Shown in pieces: positions 21,319 through 32,331 of a stretch of 64,000 bases of DNA. The translations under genes were made by a program, and so were the position numbers. The notes beneath the pieces are model-generated. The model saw only the letters and a program-made list of their open reading frames with translations. It ran no database searches and was not told the DNA's origin. The DNA comes from Phaeosphaeria sp. MPI-PUGE-AT-0046c (lineage: Eukaryota > Ascomycota > Dothideomycetes > Pleosporales > Phaeosphaeriaceae), in NCBI GenBank assembly GCA_020747045.1, contig JAGTJN010000020.1, positions 248,001 through 312,000 on the forward strand, in the 5' to 3' direction. The stretch's first letter is position 1; the number at the start of each line of letters is the position of its first letter.

Positions 21319-24087
21319 TTAGAAACTGAACAAACCACTCCTCCTCTTTCCTAGAGGATACACGATGAGCGCAGCGAGAAAAAGCCCGACAGTGATCCCA
21401 ATAGCAATCTGAATGACCGAGAATCCAACGTTGAGCGCAACAGAATTGATGGTAGCACTCCCACCCACATCGGCTGCACTGATTGTAGTAGCGTTGGCGG
21501 TGCTGTTGCGAATGATCTGATCAGCTGAAGTGACTCCAGACACAAGCGAGCCTTGAACACTAAGGCCAGACGGCACCTGAACAAAGATGGCAGGCAACAT
21601 GGCAGCTGCTGCAAGGCCATAGCCAATCTTTCGCGTATGTGGGACAAACTCGCTGACAGAGCTAGCACGCGAGGTAGGATGACTGCCGGCATGTGTTGGG
21701 TCATACTCGGAACGCTCAACCTTGTGGGTACGAATAGGGCCGTGTTGTCGCCTGCGCCACATCTTGCGGGTCTTGACAAGTCGAGGACGAATAGTATCTT
21801 CCCAGACACCGAGACTCCAGTTCTCGATGTGCCGTCCGAAGCGCGCATGGATGTTGGCAGCGATGCCGATACCGAGAGCACCAAGGGTGTTACTGATCTG
21901 AGCATTGCTTTTGAAGTAGGCAGAGCTGTGGAAGTTGATGATCCATCCAATGAAGGCAATGATAGTCATCGACGGCATCTGCTTGTATTTGGCTTGGTTG
22001 ACGACCATCAAGCACAAGGCAAACGCTGGCACGAAGAGGTAATAGAAATTGGTCGACATGGGGTCGTGACACTTTGTTCGCGAGGTGGCGTTCTTGTCCA
22101 TCATGCCATAAAGAACGGTACCAATCGTAATTCCGAAGCCAAGGAATAGCGAATAAATAATGGCGTACACCATTCTCACGGAGCCAGCAACGATGTGTTT
22201 ACTCTGGAGTTCGAGTGAAGCACACAGCACCATAAAACCAGGTAGAATCAAGGCAATAGATGACTGTGCCATTGCACTAAAGCAGAAAATCTCCTTGCCA
22301 TCGCTTCCCCTGATAGATCCGAGAGCCCGCGCAGCAAAGCTGGTGATGACGGAAGCGCCAATTTCGAACACGTTGCTGATTAGGTCGTTCCCGGGGGCTA
22401 CAATGAGCTGCAACCATCCAATGATACATCCGAGTAGGAAGCAGAATGGGAGGTCAATGAATCGAGCCTGGAAAGCGAAGGGCCCGACGGTGGCGGACGC
22501 CAAGCCATACATGAAAACGCGAAGCCAGCGCCGAAATTTGTCCTTGCGGCCGATGATTTCGTCCAAACGAGGCGTTGCTTCCTCGACACCAATACGATCA
22601 TGCACGACGTCTTTGTAAATTTCATGGGTGTCGCGTAATTTGCCGAGGTCGACACCTTGACTAGTCCGAACAAGCTTGACCTCGCTGGTGTGTACGGAGG
22701 AGTCGTCGAAAGCGATGATCATGCATCCAGGCATGTATAAAAATTGGGCCTCAATTTCGAGAACACGGGCAGACATGTTGAGGTACTCTTCCAGTCGATG
22801 GGTTGGCGCGCCGTACATCATCAATGCTTTACAGAGCTTGCGAAGGTAGTTCTGTCGCGCAAGAGTCCCAGCAAGATGGATCTTGATCTTGATTTCGTTG
22901 TCACGCTTCTTTGGCTTCTTGAACGGAAGTATCGACTCGTCCGACTTCGATCGCTTGCCCATAACAGGGCGAGTCTTCTTGTACTGCTCATTGAACTCGT
23001 GGCCAAGCTCATGTTGCGCCGGAGTCGCAAGACTGCGCGCAGATGATCCTACCAATTGAGATATTGATGTTGCGGACTGGTTGTTGTGCTGGCGGAACCA
23101 CGGCCGGCCAGCGCGGGGTGTACTGTATCCAGACGCTGGTGGCGAAGAATGTGGAGAGTTAGCTGCCGTCGATGCGCCACTGAATGTGCCGGCACTGAGT
23201 GTGCGGACGTGTGCAGGTTTGGAGGGCATCCGCACATCACTGTTGTTTGCCCTCAACAAAGTTCCGAGTACACCCGTGCGATATTTTGTAGGCCTGGACA
23301 CACGCTCATCTTCGACTTCGATGGTATCTGGAGTTACTTGGCCAGAGCGAAGTGGCGCATCCGTGTGATACAGGTCTTCTGGTGTGATAGGGCCAGATCC
23401 TGCACCACGCATAGTGTGATGGCGCAAGATCATCGAAGCGCGCTTCATGAACTGCGGGTCATCTTCTTCGTCAGTTGCCTCAGCTACATAATCGTAACCT
23501 TTGGCCATGTTCTGCAGCTCAACTGGTGGCGACATGAGCTCCTTTGAGCCTCGTCGACTGACAGGTGCTGAATATGTACCCACCGACTTCGAGAGACGGG
23601 CCGCACGCCGGTGAGCTTCGAGACCTGAACGTTGCTTGATTTCAGTGACAGCTGAAGGCGGGGCATCGTCAGGGTCGTCGAAAGGGTTCGGTAGGTCGTT
23701 GAGATAGAACTCAGGTGGTGTACGGGGCCCTTTCCGAATGGCAGGTCGTGGCTTTTGTACATCTCGGGGTGCGTTACTAGCTTCGGCAGTCACGGCTTGA
23801 GGAGCCTCTGGAGCCTCAGTAAACTCCTCGGAGAGAGCAATCTGAAGAGATTCGCGTATTCTTTGTAGTTCGGCTGGCGACACATCTGGCCTGTGGAGAG
23901 ATTGAAGAGGAGTATTATGGCCATTGGATCCAGTATCCTGGCCCTCAGGTGATTGTATTGAAGGAGGCTGTGGAGCACTCGATGTGAAGCCTACACGCTT
24001 CCGCCCCGCGCCTGGGGTAGCAGCCATGTGCTCGTCGGAGTCGTGAGGGTAGTACCGAGAAGGACCAGCATCGTGGGACGGCTCCAT
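21319..24087 (-). CDS. PRM10: Prm10/ThrE-like membrane transporter
   Basis: A single exon of 922 residues. The first 390 or so are hydrophilic, Ser/Pro-rich and basic, typical of a regulatory cytosolic tail. From about residue 405 the sequence matches the ThrE family (threonine/serine exporter, DUF1212) as found in yeast Prm10: LCKALMMYGAPTHRLEEYLN, then PGCMIIAFDD and a VEEATPRLDEI helix, which form the soluble ThrE_1 part. About ten hydrophobic segments follow (e.g. FCFLLGCIIGWLQLIVAPG, LNVGFSVIQIAIGITVGLF). A polar insert separates the last two from the rest. Bacterial ThrE exports threonine and serine; the substrate of the fungal proteins is not established. Yeast PRM10 is pheromone-regulated, but nothing in this promoter shows that here. 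The start gives a good N-terminus (MEPSHDAGPSRYY). Confidence 0.88.
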   Translation of the reverse strand: MEPSHDAGPSRYYPHDSDEHMAATPGAGRKRVGFTSSAPQPPSIQSPEGQDTGSNGHNTPLQSLHRPDVSPAELQRIRESLQIALSEEFTEAPEAPQAVTAEASNAPRDVQKPRPAIRKGPRTPPEFYLNDLPNPFDDPDDAPPSAVTEIKQRSGLEAHRRAARLSKSVGTYSAPVSRRGSKELMSPPVELQNMAKGYDYVAEATDEEDDPQFMKRASMILRHHTMRGAGSGPITPEDLYHTDAPLRSGQVTPDTIEVEDERVSRPTKYRTGVLGTLLRANNSDVRMPSKPAHVRTLSAGTFSGASTAANSPHSSPPASGYSTPRAGRPWFRQHNNQSATSISQLVGSSARSLATPAQHELGHEFNEQYKKTRPVMGKRSKSDESILPFKKPKKRDNEIKIKIHLAGTLARQNYLRKLCKALMMYGAPTHRLEEYLNMSARVLEIEAQFLYMPGCMIIAFDDSSVHTSEVKLVRTSQGVDLGKLRDTHEIYKDVVHDRIGVEEATPRLDEIIGRKDKFRRWLRVFMYGLASATVGPFAFQARFIDLPFCFLLGCIIGWLQLIVAPGNDLISNVFEIGASVITSFAARALGSIRGSDGKEIFCFSAMAQSSIALILPGFMVLCASLELQSKHIVAGSVRMVYAIIYSLFLGFGITIGTVLYGMMDKNATSRTKCHDPMSTNFYYLFVPAFALCLMVVNQAKYKQMPSMTIIAFIGWIINFHSSAYFKSNAQISNTLGALGIGIAANIHARFGRHIENWSLGVWEDTIRPRLVKTRKMWRRRQHGPIRTHKVERSEYDPTHAGSHPTSRASSVSEFVPHTRKIGYGLAAAAMLPAIFVQVPSGLSVQGSLVSGVTSADQIIRNSTANATTISAADVGGSATINSVALNVGFSVIQIAIGITVGLFLAALIVYPLGKRRSGLFSF

Positions 24088-26027
24088 ACTTGTGATATAG
24101 AGCCCGCCAGCTCCTGGACACTAAAAGTGCACGATGGACCGAAGCGTAGTCGATGTCTTATCGGTTTGGGCTCTGATGACTCGGAGGTTCAGGAGACGCA
24201 CGTGTGCCTACCGTACGGTCCGTTACTGGTGGCTAGTGATCGGGTATGAATGGGTCTTGAGCGCGATGATCAACGATGAAACTTAATTGATACAAGCTCG
24301 GGTCCGATAACAATGTTGCGAAAAATGCCCGACCTTGGATGCCTGGAGAATTAAAGTGATAGAAGGTACTTCACTGAACTATCCAGGTGTACCAGTAGTG
24401 ATGGATTGAACGAGGGACAGTGTTGCGTGATTTGGCGCACTGCACACGTGTGCGACAGACAGACGGGTAGGTCAAACACAAGGCCTGTGGCGGCAAGAAG
24501 CTCCAATTTTCGTCTCGCGTCTCGGGTGGCCAGAATGTTCGGCAGGAGGTTCGTCAGCTTAAACAAAGACGAGGTGGAGCCTTTGTTGCAGGGAATATCG
24601 ACTTTTGGAGAACGACAGACGCAAGCGAAACCGTTAGCGCTGTGCAACTGCGTCGGGGGCAGCGGCAGTGGCTATTAGGGCGTTGATATGTTCTAGGATG
24701 CCGCGAGGGCCGAATATGGTATTCCGCAAGTCAGCCGAAGGGTTGATACAACATGGACAGACCGTCCTGTGTTCGCCGAAAGAAGAATTTTCAGCGGTTC
24801 ATTCGGAAGCCGCATTTGGGCGAACACCAAGACACAAATACTGTTGCAACATTTTGCCAACACAAGCAGGAGAATAATCTTGACTGACGACACGTTCCGG
24901 ACTCAGCATACCTGATACGCACAAGATTTGCGGCTGCCATTCCGTGGTGGGCAGCACATGCGCGAGAAAAGTGGACAGGCTGCTTCATAGGCTTGGTGGA
25001 TGTTGGTCGAGGGATTCACGATAAGAACAGAGTGGGTATAATTGGGTCACCCAAGCGTCTCTGTGCGCAGCTTCCAATAGTGGGCGTCAAAGGGGCATCG
25101 TGCGGACGATTCGGCATGATAGGCTTGGTGGAGCAGCAGGTAGCAGGTCGCGGTGTGATCGAGAACGATCCCGCTTGCACAGCTTGACTCACGGTCAGCA
25201 GCGGCGAGGACTCGTGCAAGATCTGCTGGGACTGATAAAGTGCTGATAATATGGCACTGCAGATTACAATCGGATGAGTTGTGGTTGACATGGTGGCGAG
25301 AGGCTGAAAACCCTTGACGCACCGAAGCTTGTTTTCGGCGGGAGTCCCTGCGCATCCCAACAACCACCGACACGAGCTGGCTACTGTTTCGGCGCCACCT
25401 TCACATGCATCCCCTTGGGCGTGGACATGACGTTCACTTCGAGTTTCAATGCCATTGCTCGCCAAGAATAGAAACGCACCGCCTCAACAGCGCGAAGCTA
25501 TCGACCATGACCGAGCTATCCTTGTACCACTCTGAAATCCAGAGATATGGGCATGTAGGTCTTCACCGTCTATCTCATGTCTTTGTCTCCAACACGGTTC
25601 GGCAGAGTGCTATCCGTCTCGTCTACTATCGAAAAGGCGAAAGAGGATCCGTCGTGCTCATTGACTCGCAATTGTCACAGTTGGTCCACCGCAAGCGGAC
25701 CCGATGACGTCGTACCTTGTTCCTTTAACGAGAGACGCATCGTCCAAGTCTCAGCGCCAAGATGCGATGACTAAGCAGATCATCGCATGACTGTCGGGCC
25801 CGGTTTTACGATCAGCCGATGCCAGATGAATGTGGGGCAATCAAGTCGTCGTCCCCGCAGCGTACTTGTGGGAGTGCGGGTGGTGTGCTGAGAAACTGGA
25901 GAAGGCAAGCCGTCCCCAAGGGGCTACAAGTGCCCCACCTCTGATGAGATGTCATTTTAAGCATCCGTACCATGACCACGTAACAATGGTTTCGACCAGC
26001 CCAACAGCAGCAATTTAGAACACAAGC
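24088..26027. other. Intergenic, 1.9 kb, no supported gene
   Basis: This is a shared upstream region of two divergent genes (Prm10-like, minus; flavin monooxygenase, plus). Open frames of up to 149 codons on both strands lack domains, membrane patterns or splice partners. No repeat is seen by eye. Confidence 0.5.
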
Positions 26028-27414
26028 ATGCCCGAGATCCAACATGTAGGTGTATTTCTCTACAACGGAGTTCGATTTAACAAGAAAAGATCGTCATCGT
26101 CGGCGCAGGCCCATCTGGTCTGTTGCTGGGTACTCTCCTTGCCCGGAATCTCAAGATCAAAGTCACCATCCTTGACGCAGACACCAAAGTGAACGACAAT
26201 CCGCGTGCTGCGCATTATGCTCCTTCGGCAGTGTTTGACTTTCACCGTGCCGGCATCATTGATGATATTCGCAAGGTTGGACTAACGCCCCGTGGCGTCT
26301 GTTGGCGTCTCCAGGACACAACTTTCCTAGCCGGTATGGGGAGGGAGCCTGAAGATTCGAAATATGCCATGGTGGTCCTGCCACTAGACCAGTTGGGACC
26401 ACTCATCATCAAGCATTTTGAAAGCTACCCAAACACCGAGATTTTGTGGGGTCACAAGCTAGTGAACATCGATCAAGACTCTGACAGTGTGACGGCTGTA
26501 GTGGAGACCCAGGATGGACAGACCAAGAAGATCACCGGAGATTACGTTGTTGGTGCTGATGGTGCTTCGAGTGCTGTGAGGACCACATTGTTTGGAAAGG
26601 AATACCCCGGGGAAACATTGAGCAAGCAGATTGTTGCCACAAATGTGAGCTGCTGCACGTCCCCGATAGAGGCCCTCACTGACGAGTTAAGGTGTATTTG
26701 CCATTCGATGAGCGTTACAACTACTGGGACTCAAATTTCATCGTCCACCCTTCAGACTGGTACATGGCCGCCAAGATCACTAACGACGGCTTATGGCGAG
26801 TTACCTACGGAGAAGATGACGGTCTTTCGCGTGAGGAAATCATCAAGCGCCAACCTATGCGTTTCGAGCAAATCCTGCCAGGACACCCCAAGCCCTCTGA
26901 GTACCAGCTTAAAAGCATGAGCCCATATAAGCTCCAACAGCGTTGTGCACCAAGCTTCCGAAAGGATAGAGTCGTGCTAGTAGCTGACGCTGCCCATCTT
27001 TGCAATCCATTCGGCGGTCTCGGTCTTACCGGTGGATTTGCAGATGTCGGTTCACTGTATGACTGCTTCATGGGCATTCACCAAAACGAGCTCGACGAGG
27101 ATATTCTCGACAAGTACAGCGAAATACGTATCAAAATCTGGCGCGACATGATCGACCCCATGTCGAGGGAGAATTTCCACCGCCTCTGGGACCCAGCCTA
27201 CGAGAAGAAGCGCGACGAGTTCTTCAAGATGTGTGATAAGGCGAGTGCTGACCCTGTGTGGGGCAAGTCCGTCGCAGAATCGATACATCAAGTGCGACAT
27301 GACTTCACGCAATATTTCAAGAGCAAGAACAATGGGACTACAACAAATTGGTCGAATGGTGTCGAAGGCAGTGGAGAAGTGAAGCAAAGCCTAGCAAGCA
27401 AAGCGGCATCATAA
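26028..27414 (+). CDS. Class A FAD-dependent aromatic-type monooxygenase
   Basis: Three exons are proposed: a six-codon exon 26028-26045 (MPEIQH), 26090-26644 and 26692-27414, with introns of 44 and 47 bases (the second GTGAGC...CACTGAC...AAG). The product is 431 residues, normal for PHBH-fold hydroxylases. The Rossmann motif IVIVGAGPSGLLLG appears directly after the first junction, which supports the tiny first exon. The DG motif is VVGADGASSAVR. The second FAD motif reads LVADAAHLCNPFGGLGLTGG, with Ala where most members have Gly before Asp. Family members use FAD and NAD(P)H to hydroxylate or epoxidise small, often phenolic substrates; this substrate is unknown. No secondary-metabolite backbone gene is near. 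Confidence 0.88.
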
Positions 27415-27649
27415 GCAATTAATTTGGATAGTCTGATATCCACATGTTGTTCACATCTGAATTTATCTTCTTACTTCGTGCATAGGCATTCTTGCATCGA
27501 GGACAAAAGGGTCCAAGAACCACATAATTGTGGGTAGCCTCTACTTTCTGGACTATCCACCCATAAAACACATCATCCACGGATCTTACAGCACAGCTAA
27601 ATATTCCCCCCGTCCCCACAAGCCTCTCCTGACTCAGGAAAGATCAATG

Positions 27650-28105
27650 CTAGAGAGCCTTATACGCTGCTGTCGCACTCGCACTTGCAGGCGCTGTAGC
27701 AACCTCCATCGACTGCCAACTTGACACAAGTGTCTCCGCCGTGCTCGTTACGACACTAGTCTGCGTGACATGCAAAAGAGTTACTGGATTTGGCGTAACT
27801 ATTCGCGTTGGTGTATGATCTGAATGCTTTCTGTATTGTGAGTTTTGCAGCGATTTACCAATGGAGAATGCTGCGACAGCGGCGCAGACGATTATGATTA
27901 TGGAGATAGAGACAGCGAGAGCGATGCGGTTGGATGTCTTGAGCCAGGTTTTGCGTAGGTGGGAGGGCTTGTCCGGTCTTAGGGGAAGGTGTTTTGGGAA
28001 GGAACTGAGTTCGATGTCTTCAAACCTGTGTTCGGAATGTTGCGGTTCTTGGAAGGCACGATGCATTGATACTGTGTGATATAACGGAAGAGAGGAGAGA
28101 ATCAT
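27650..28105 (-). CDS. Small single-pass membrane protein, Ser/Thr-rich ectodomain
   Basis: A single exon of 151 residues; a second in-frame ATG at 28066 gives a 138-residue form. The N-terminal 60 residues are hydrophilic with no signal peptide. One strong membrane segment spans about 61-82 (IALAVSISIIIIVCAAVAAF), preceded by Lys/Arg, so the C-terminus should face outside. The short ectodomain is rich in Thr, Val and Ser (TPNPVTLLHVTQTSVVTST) and lacks Cys. The layout and the TP-x-hydrophobic-TxxVTQT pattern resemble the protein at 31272-31874, which has an added Cys-rich end; distant paralogy is inferred. Function unknown. Confidence 0.55.
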   Translation of the reverse strand: MILSSLPLYHTVSMHRAFQEPQHSEHRFEDIELSSFPKHLPLRPDKPSHLRKTWLKTSNRIALAVSISIIIIVCAAVAAFSIGKSLQNSQYRKHSDHTPTRIVTPNPVTLLHVTQTSVVTSTAETLVSSWQSMEVATAPASASATAAYKAL

Positions 28106-28737
28106 GAGGTGGAATTGCTTGTAAAGAGAGACGAAAGAGGTTTATCTCAGGATGAAAGGAAGGATCCTTACACAATATTTGGGCTGGGACATTGTGCTGT
28201 TAATCATGCCAATACGAAGATCATGTATCTCCTTCATCTTGCAAGTCCTGATGCAATCTTTATTCCACGTTCTGAAGTTTGTTTGTACATCACACAACTG
28301 TAGATTGGGTAACGTGGATGGGCACCGTGCAAGAGTAGTGAACTGCTGCTCGCAAGGCAATCAGATTTTCAAGCCATAAGTAGCAATATGTAAGTAGCTT
28401 ATCAATGGAATTTGCTATATTTGAAGCAAGACAACATTTGGCTTTTTGTTCTACGGACAGAAGTAGCCGGAGATTGTGATAGGCTAACTCGTCACGTGCT
28501 AATACGCTGCCCCTCATCGCGTTGGCTCCGAGCAACTTACCTTGCTCCTACACACAAACACCGCCTCGCATCGCACAGGACTTTATATCAACTAACATAC
28601 ATCTGTAATACTTACGGAGAAGTGTTGGAGCTGACATATGAAATTGGGTGAGGAAAGTACCGCAGCTGCAGCCTATTTGTCGATCTGCGGTTTTCAGATC
28701 GCCTCTCTGAAAAGCTGCCACGAGTTACCTACGCAAT
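28106..28737. other. Intergenic, 630 bases, divergent promoters
   Basis: It lies between the small membrane-protein gene (minus) and the HET gene (plus). No coding feature is supported. Confidence 0.5.
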
Positions 28738-30987
28738 ATGTCAGACGTTCTGAACTATTTAGAACAAAGAGTACGAGGCCACCGTTGTAGGTTTTGCGCG
28801 CAAGAGACGTTGGAGCCCCCATCGCACTTCAATCAAGCCTGGAGAGTATGGCTCCACCGGGATTACAACGGAGCTGTAGAAGCAGCAGAATCAGGATGTT
28901 CATTTTTCCTGTGGCTTGTGTCACAGGTTAACACCTCGGGTGATCCGCGACGAGACCAGACTTTTGAACTGATCTTCCGTGCGCCTAGCAACAATGCCCT
29001 AGATGTCAATATAGTAGAAGTCCGTATCTGGACTGGACATTATGTGTGGCCAGCTAAGATATTTGACGTGGTTGTTGATTTTGGTGACGATCTCATGCAA
29101 CCTTTCGCATAAATGCACTCGTCCTAACAGGTGGCAGATGATCCCGCGGCGTCAATATCGCACTCAAGGATGATTGACGGTGATGTAAACTCAGCATCGA
29201 GCAGAGAGCAGATCAAAAAGTGGTTGCGGGGCTGCAATCGTGCCACACACCCCATGTGCTTCATGGAACAAGACAGTGCTACTACACTCCCACCTCGGAT
29301 TTTGGATCTCGGTAATGGAGGCAAATGCAACGCGATCAAGCTGCGGGATGTAGACGACAAGATGGGATTCATTGAGTATGCAGCATTGTCTTATTGCTGG
29401 GGTGCCGATACACAATTGCAGACCACATTGGCCAATATTGCTGCCCACAAATTGGGGATCGCAATACTTGATCTTCCACAGACTATAAAGGATGCCATCG
29501 AGATAGCTAAGTTCGTGAACTTGCGCTATCTTTGGATCGACTCACTCTGTATCATACAGGATAGCCCTGATGACTGGACAAGTAACTGTGCGAATATGCA
29601 ACAGTATTATAGCAATTCAACATTGACCATAGTTGCGGGTAGCGCCACTCGATGTAACCAAGGATTCTTGCGCCCAAAGTCAACATGGCATTCCAACGGC
29701 TTTTATCTCCCTATTCGCATGCCTAAAGGTGGTCTAGGAGCCGTCAAGCTTAAAGAGCGCATCAGGACTGGAGAGCCGATAGATACCCGTGCATGGACAT
29801 TACAAGAACAACTGCTGCCGAAAAGAACCCTTCACTTCGCAACACACACTGTACACTGGAAATGCGGGCGTACTCAACACGGACTGAGGGCAGGCATAGA
29901 CATGATAATAAAGAGTAACAAGAGTGGGTTTGAGCACCGTTCCCTTTGGCAAAACCTGGTGACGGAATACATGTTACGCGAGATGTCGAATTCAGATGAC
30001 TGTCTACCTGCCATCTCAGGGCTAGCGAGCTGGCTTGCACGCGACCATAAAATAACATGTGGCAGCAAGCGATGTCATCAGAAGCATCTCGAATACGCTG
30101 CTGGACTTTGGATAAGAGAGAATATACTCATCGACGACTTTCGGCCAGAGATATTCGACATTGTCACACAGCTTCTCTGGTACTCGCAAGGTAGAAGTGG
30201 GTGTCGACCGCTCAGATATCGGGCACCTTCCTGGTCGTGGGCCGCCTTTGAGGGACCGATATCTTTCCCGTTACTTGAGGTTGATGAAGTCAGTGATCGC
30301 CTAGAGGTCAGTCGGACTAGAGCATGCGTGACGGCGTGCGAGACACACTTTGCCTCTGCAGACGCGCCATATGGACGTGTGACGGGCGGTTACATATCTC
30401 TAAAATGTCGCATGAAACGCTGGCCAACGGCCTCTGAGCATCGATCCAGGACAGCTCGATATAGAACCCTACACGGACGAGGTCTCTTGCCAACAACAAG
30501 CTTCAACCAGGAGCTACTGACGTTGACTTCCGATAGCGGAATCGAGTCAGAGACTTCGCAATGGGGCCTCAGCCACGAGCAATTTCCTGACCAGATTCGA
30601 TCTGTGCTAGACGAGCCGATTCCAGCATCGTGGGAAGAATGGAACGAACTTTCCGGTGATGAAGAGATGACCAGCTCATTCTTGCGCAAGTGTCCCAACC
30701 CTATCGTACTAGACGCATTCGCAATAAGGTACATTGCCGACACAGAGGCCGACGCACAAACCATCGGCGCAGCTTATTTCGGTAGAGCAGACGTTTGGTG
30801 TCTTGAGATTCTTTCAGGGGCACACAAGACGGGCGGACCTCGGGGCTTGATTCTGACGCATGATGAAGAACGAGGAATCATGTGTCGCATCGGCGTGTAC
30901 GGTCTACTTGCAGGTGACGATGAAGGACACACAGAGGCTGCGGTATTTTTTGACGACACGGAAATGGAGAAGATCACTATACATTGA
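28738..30987 (+). CDS. HET-domain (heterokaryon incompatibility) protein
   Basis: Exons 28738-29083 and 29138-30987 are joined over a 54-base intron (donor GTGACG, branch CCTAAC, acceptor GGCAG; phase 1), giving 731 residues. The N-terminal 115 residues have the usual Cys-containing lead of these proteins (HRCRFCAQETLEPPSHF, then ESGCSFFLWL). The HET core begins near residue 196 with YAALSYCWGADTQLQTT, followed by ILDLPQTIKDAIEIAK, then LRYLWIDSLCIIQDS and the YYSNSTLTIVAGSA block. WTLQEQLLPKRTLHF and the PSWSWA motif come later. HET domains trigger cell death or growth arrest when genetically different hyphae fuse, usually together with a partner locus; the partner of this one is not known. 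No NACHT or repeat domain is attached. Confidence 0.93.
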
Positions 30988-31271
30988 ACATAAAGTCAGC
31001 ACGAGTGTTTGAATTAAACGCTGAAATGTAGGTCCTCCAAACCCACTAGCCTTGGCCGTTGGTCCTATACGTGAGACAGCTATAACAAGGTACCATTACT
31101 TCGATTTAGCAATACGTTCAGCACCAGACAAACTTGACGTAGAGAACGATCTGAACATAGACGTGGAAAATATGTATCATCAATTTATGCTCGCTGAACA
31201 TTAGTCGTAAGGTCCGGGGCTTAGCTAGTATTCTACTTCATTTGCTGTCTACACTGTCTCCGAACAGGGCC

Positions 31272-31874
31272 CTAAACGTTCTTGCATACTAAACAACTTA
31301 TAGTATGCTTGAAAGAAAATGTCGAACATTTCGCCGAAGTTCCTGGTCCCGAACTGATACTCGAGCATTTTGCCTCGCATTCAGAGCGGGACGCATAATC
31401 TTCGCCTTTGGTGAAGCAGTTCGCATTATGCCTTCCTGTGTCGTCCCCGGACTCTAGTGTCGGAGCTGGTACCGGCGCCGAGAAGGACGAAGAAGAGGGA
31501 CTTGGTGTGGAGGTCGCCGTAGTGGTTGTTGCGTTTGACGTGGTAGTTTGGGTCACGACGGTTGTCAAGATCTCTATGGGAGTCATGTATACCGTTCTGG
31601 TGTCCGCTGCTAGTGTAGAATAGACTGGAGCTGGAACTGGTCTCTTGGCTGAATTCATACCAAGCTTACCGTCCACGAGAATCGCAGTCACGATGGATAG
31701 AACAAGGATGCCGGAGGCGGCTGTGATCCATCTTGCTTTTTTGCTCAGAAATGGGCGGCTTGGAGCTTGGGTTTCGAGATCGCCGGGGAAGTGAGGGTCG
31801 TTGGGGTCGTGGAAGTCAACTGGCACACCGGTCCGTTGCATCTCGAATGGTTCTGGCTGAGCGGGGACGCTCAT
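31272..31874 (-). CDS. Single-pass membrane protein with C-terminal six-Cys module
   Basis: A single exon of 200 residues. The N-terminal 48 are polar and Pro-rich; a membrane segment (about 49-67, ITAASGILVLSIVTAILV) follows a Lys/Arg cluster, which suggests N-in/C-out topology. The ectodomain begins with a Thr/Ser/Pro-rich stalk (TTVVTQTTTSNATTTT) and ends in about 50 residues with six Cys (starting NANCFTKGEDYASRSEC and ending LVCKNV), consistent with three disulfides. No known domain is recognised. It lies 284 bases downstream of, and convergent with, the HET gene. Its relation to the protein at 27650-28105 is inferred from layout and a short stalk pattern. Confidence 0.6.
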   Translation of the reverse strand: MSVPAQPEPFEMQRTGVPVDFHDPNDPHFPGDLETQAPSRPFLSKKARWITAASGILVLSIVTAILVDGKLGMNSAKRPVPAPVYSTLAADTRTVYMTPIEILTTVVTQTTTSNATTTTATSTPSPSSSSFSAPVPAPTLESGDDTGRHNANCFTKGEDYASRSECEAKCSSISSGPGTSAKCSTFSFKHTISCLVCKNV

Positions 31875-32331
31875 GATTTAGCTAAGCCGAGATTTCGGGA
31901 TTATCGTTATAATGACAATATGGCCGTTGTAGACTCTATGAGAGAAACGCTCCATGACCAGAAGACTAGTAAAGATCTCGACATTGTACTTGTGTGTTTT
32001 GCAACTGTTTGCAGTAAGTGGTGGCTCTCCTTGCTTGTTCAACAATGTCTGGTAGGTCAAAGACCATCGTATGAAATGGCCTTGAACAGTTATTGTGAGG
32101 TTTTCAACCTCGATTGCCGTTGTTCACGGATCCGATGAGATATTGTCGTCGTATTTCTTGGAGTATTGACGTCTGGTCTTCGCCCACAGTGGCGAGCAAG
32201 GCTTTTGTCGCCAGCTGCACATGTCGATCAAACGACAAATCTTGTAATATGCAATGATCTGGGTTTCCTTGTACGCATGGCGTGAAGATGTTGTGTTTGT
32301 CGACACCTAGGTAGCTAAGGTCTTGGTGGCT
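31875..32331. other. Intergenic, 457 bases
   Basis: It lies between two minus-strand membrane-protein genes. Only short non-descript frames are present. Confidence 0.5.
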
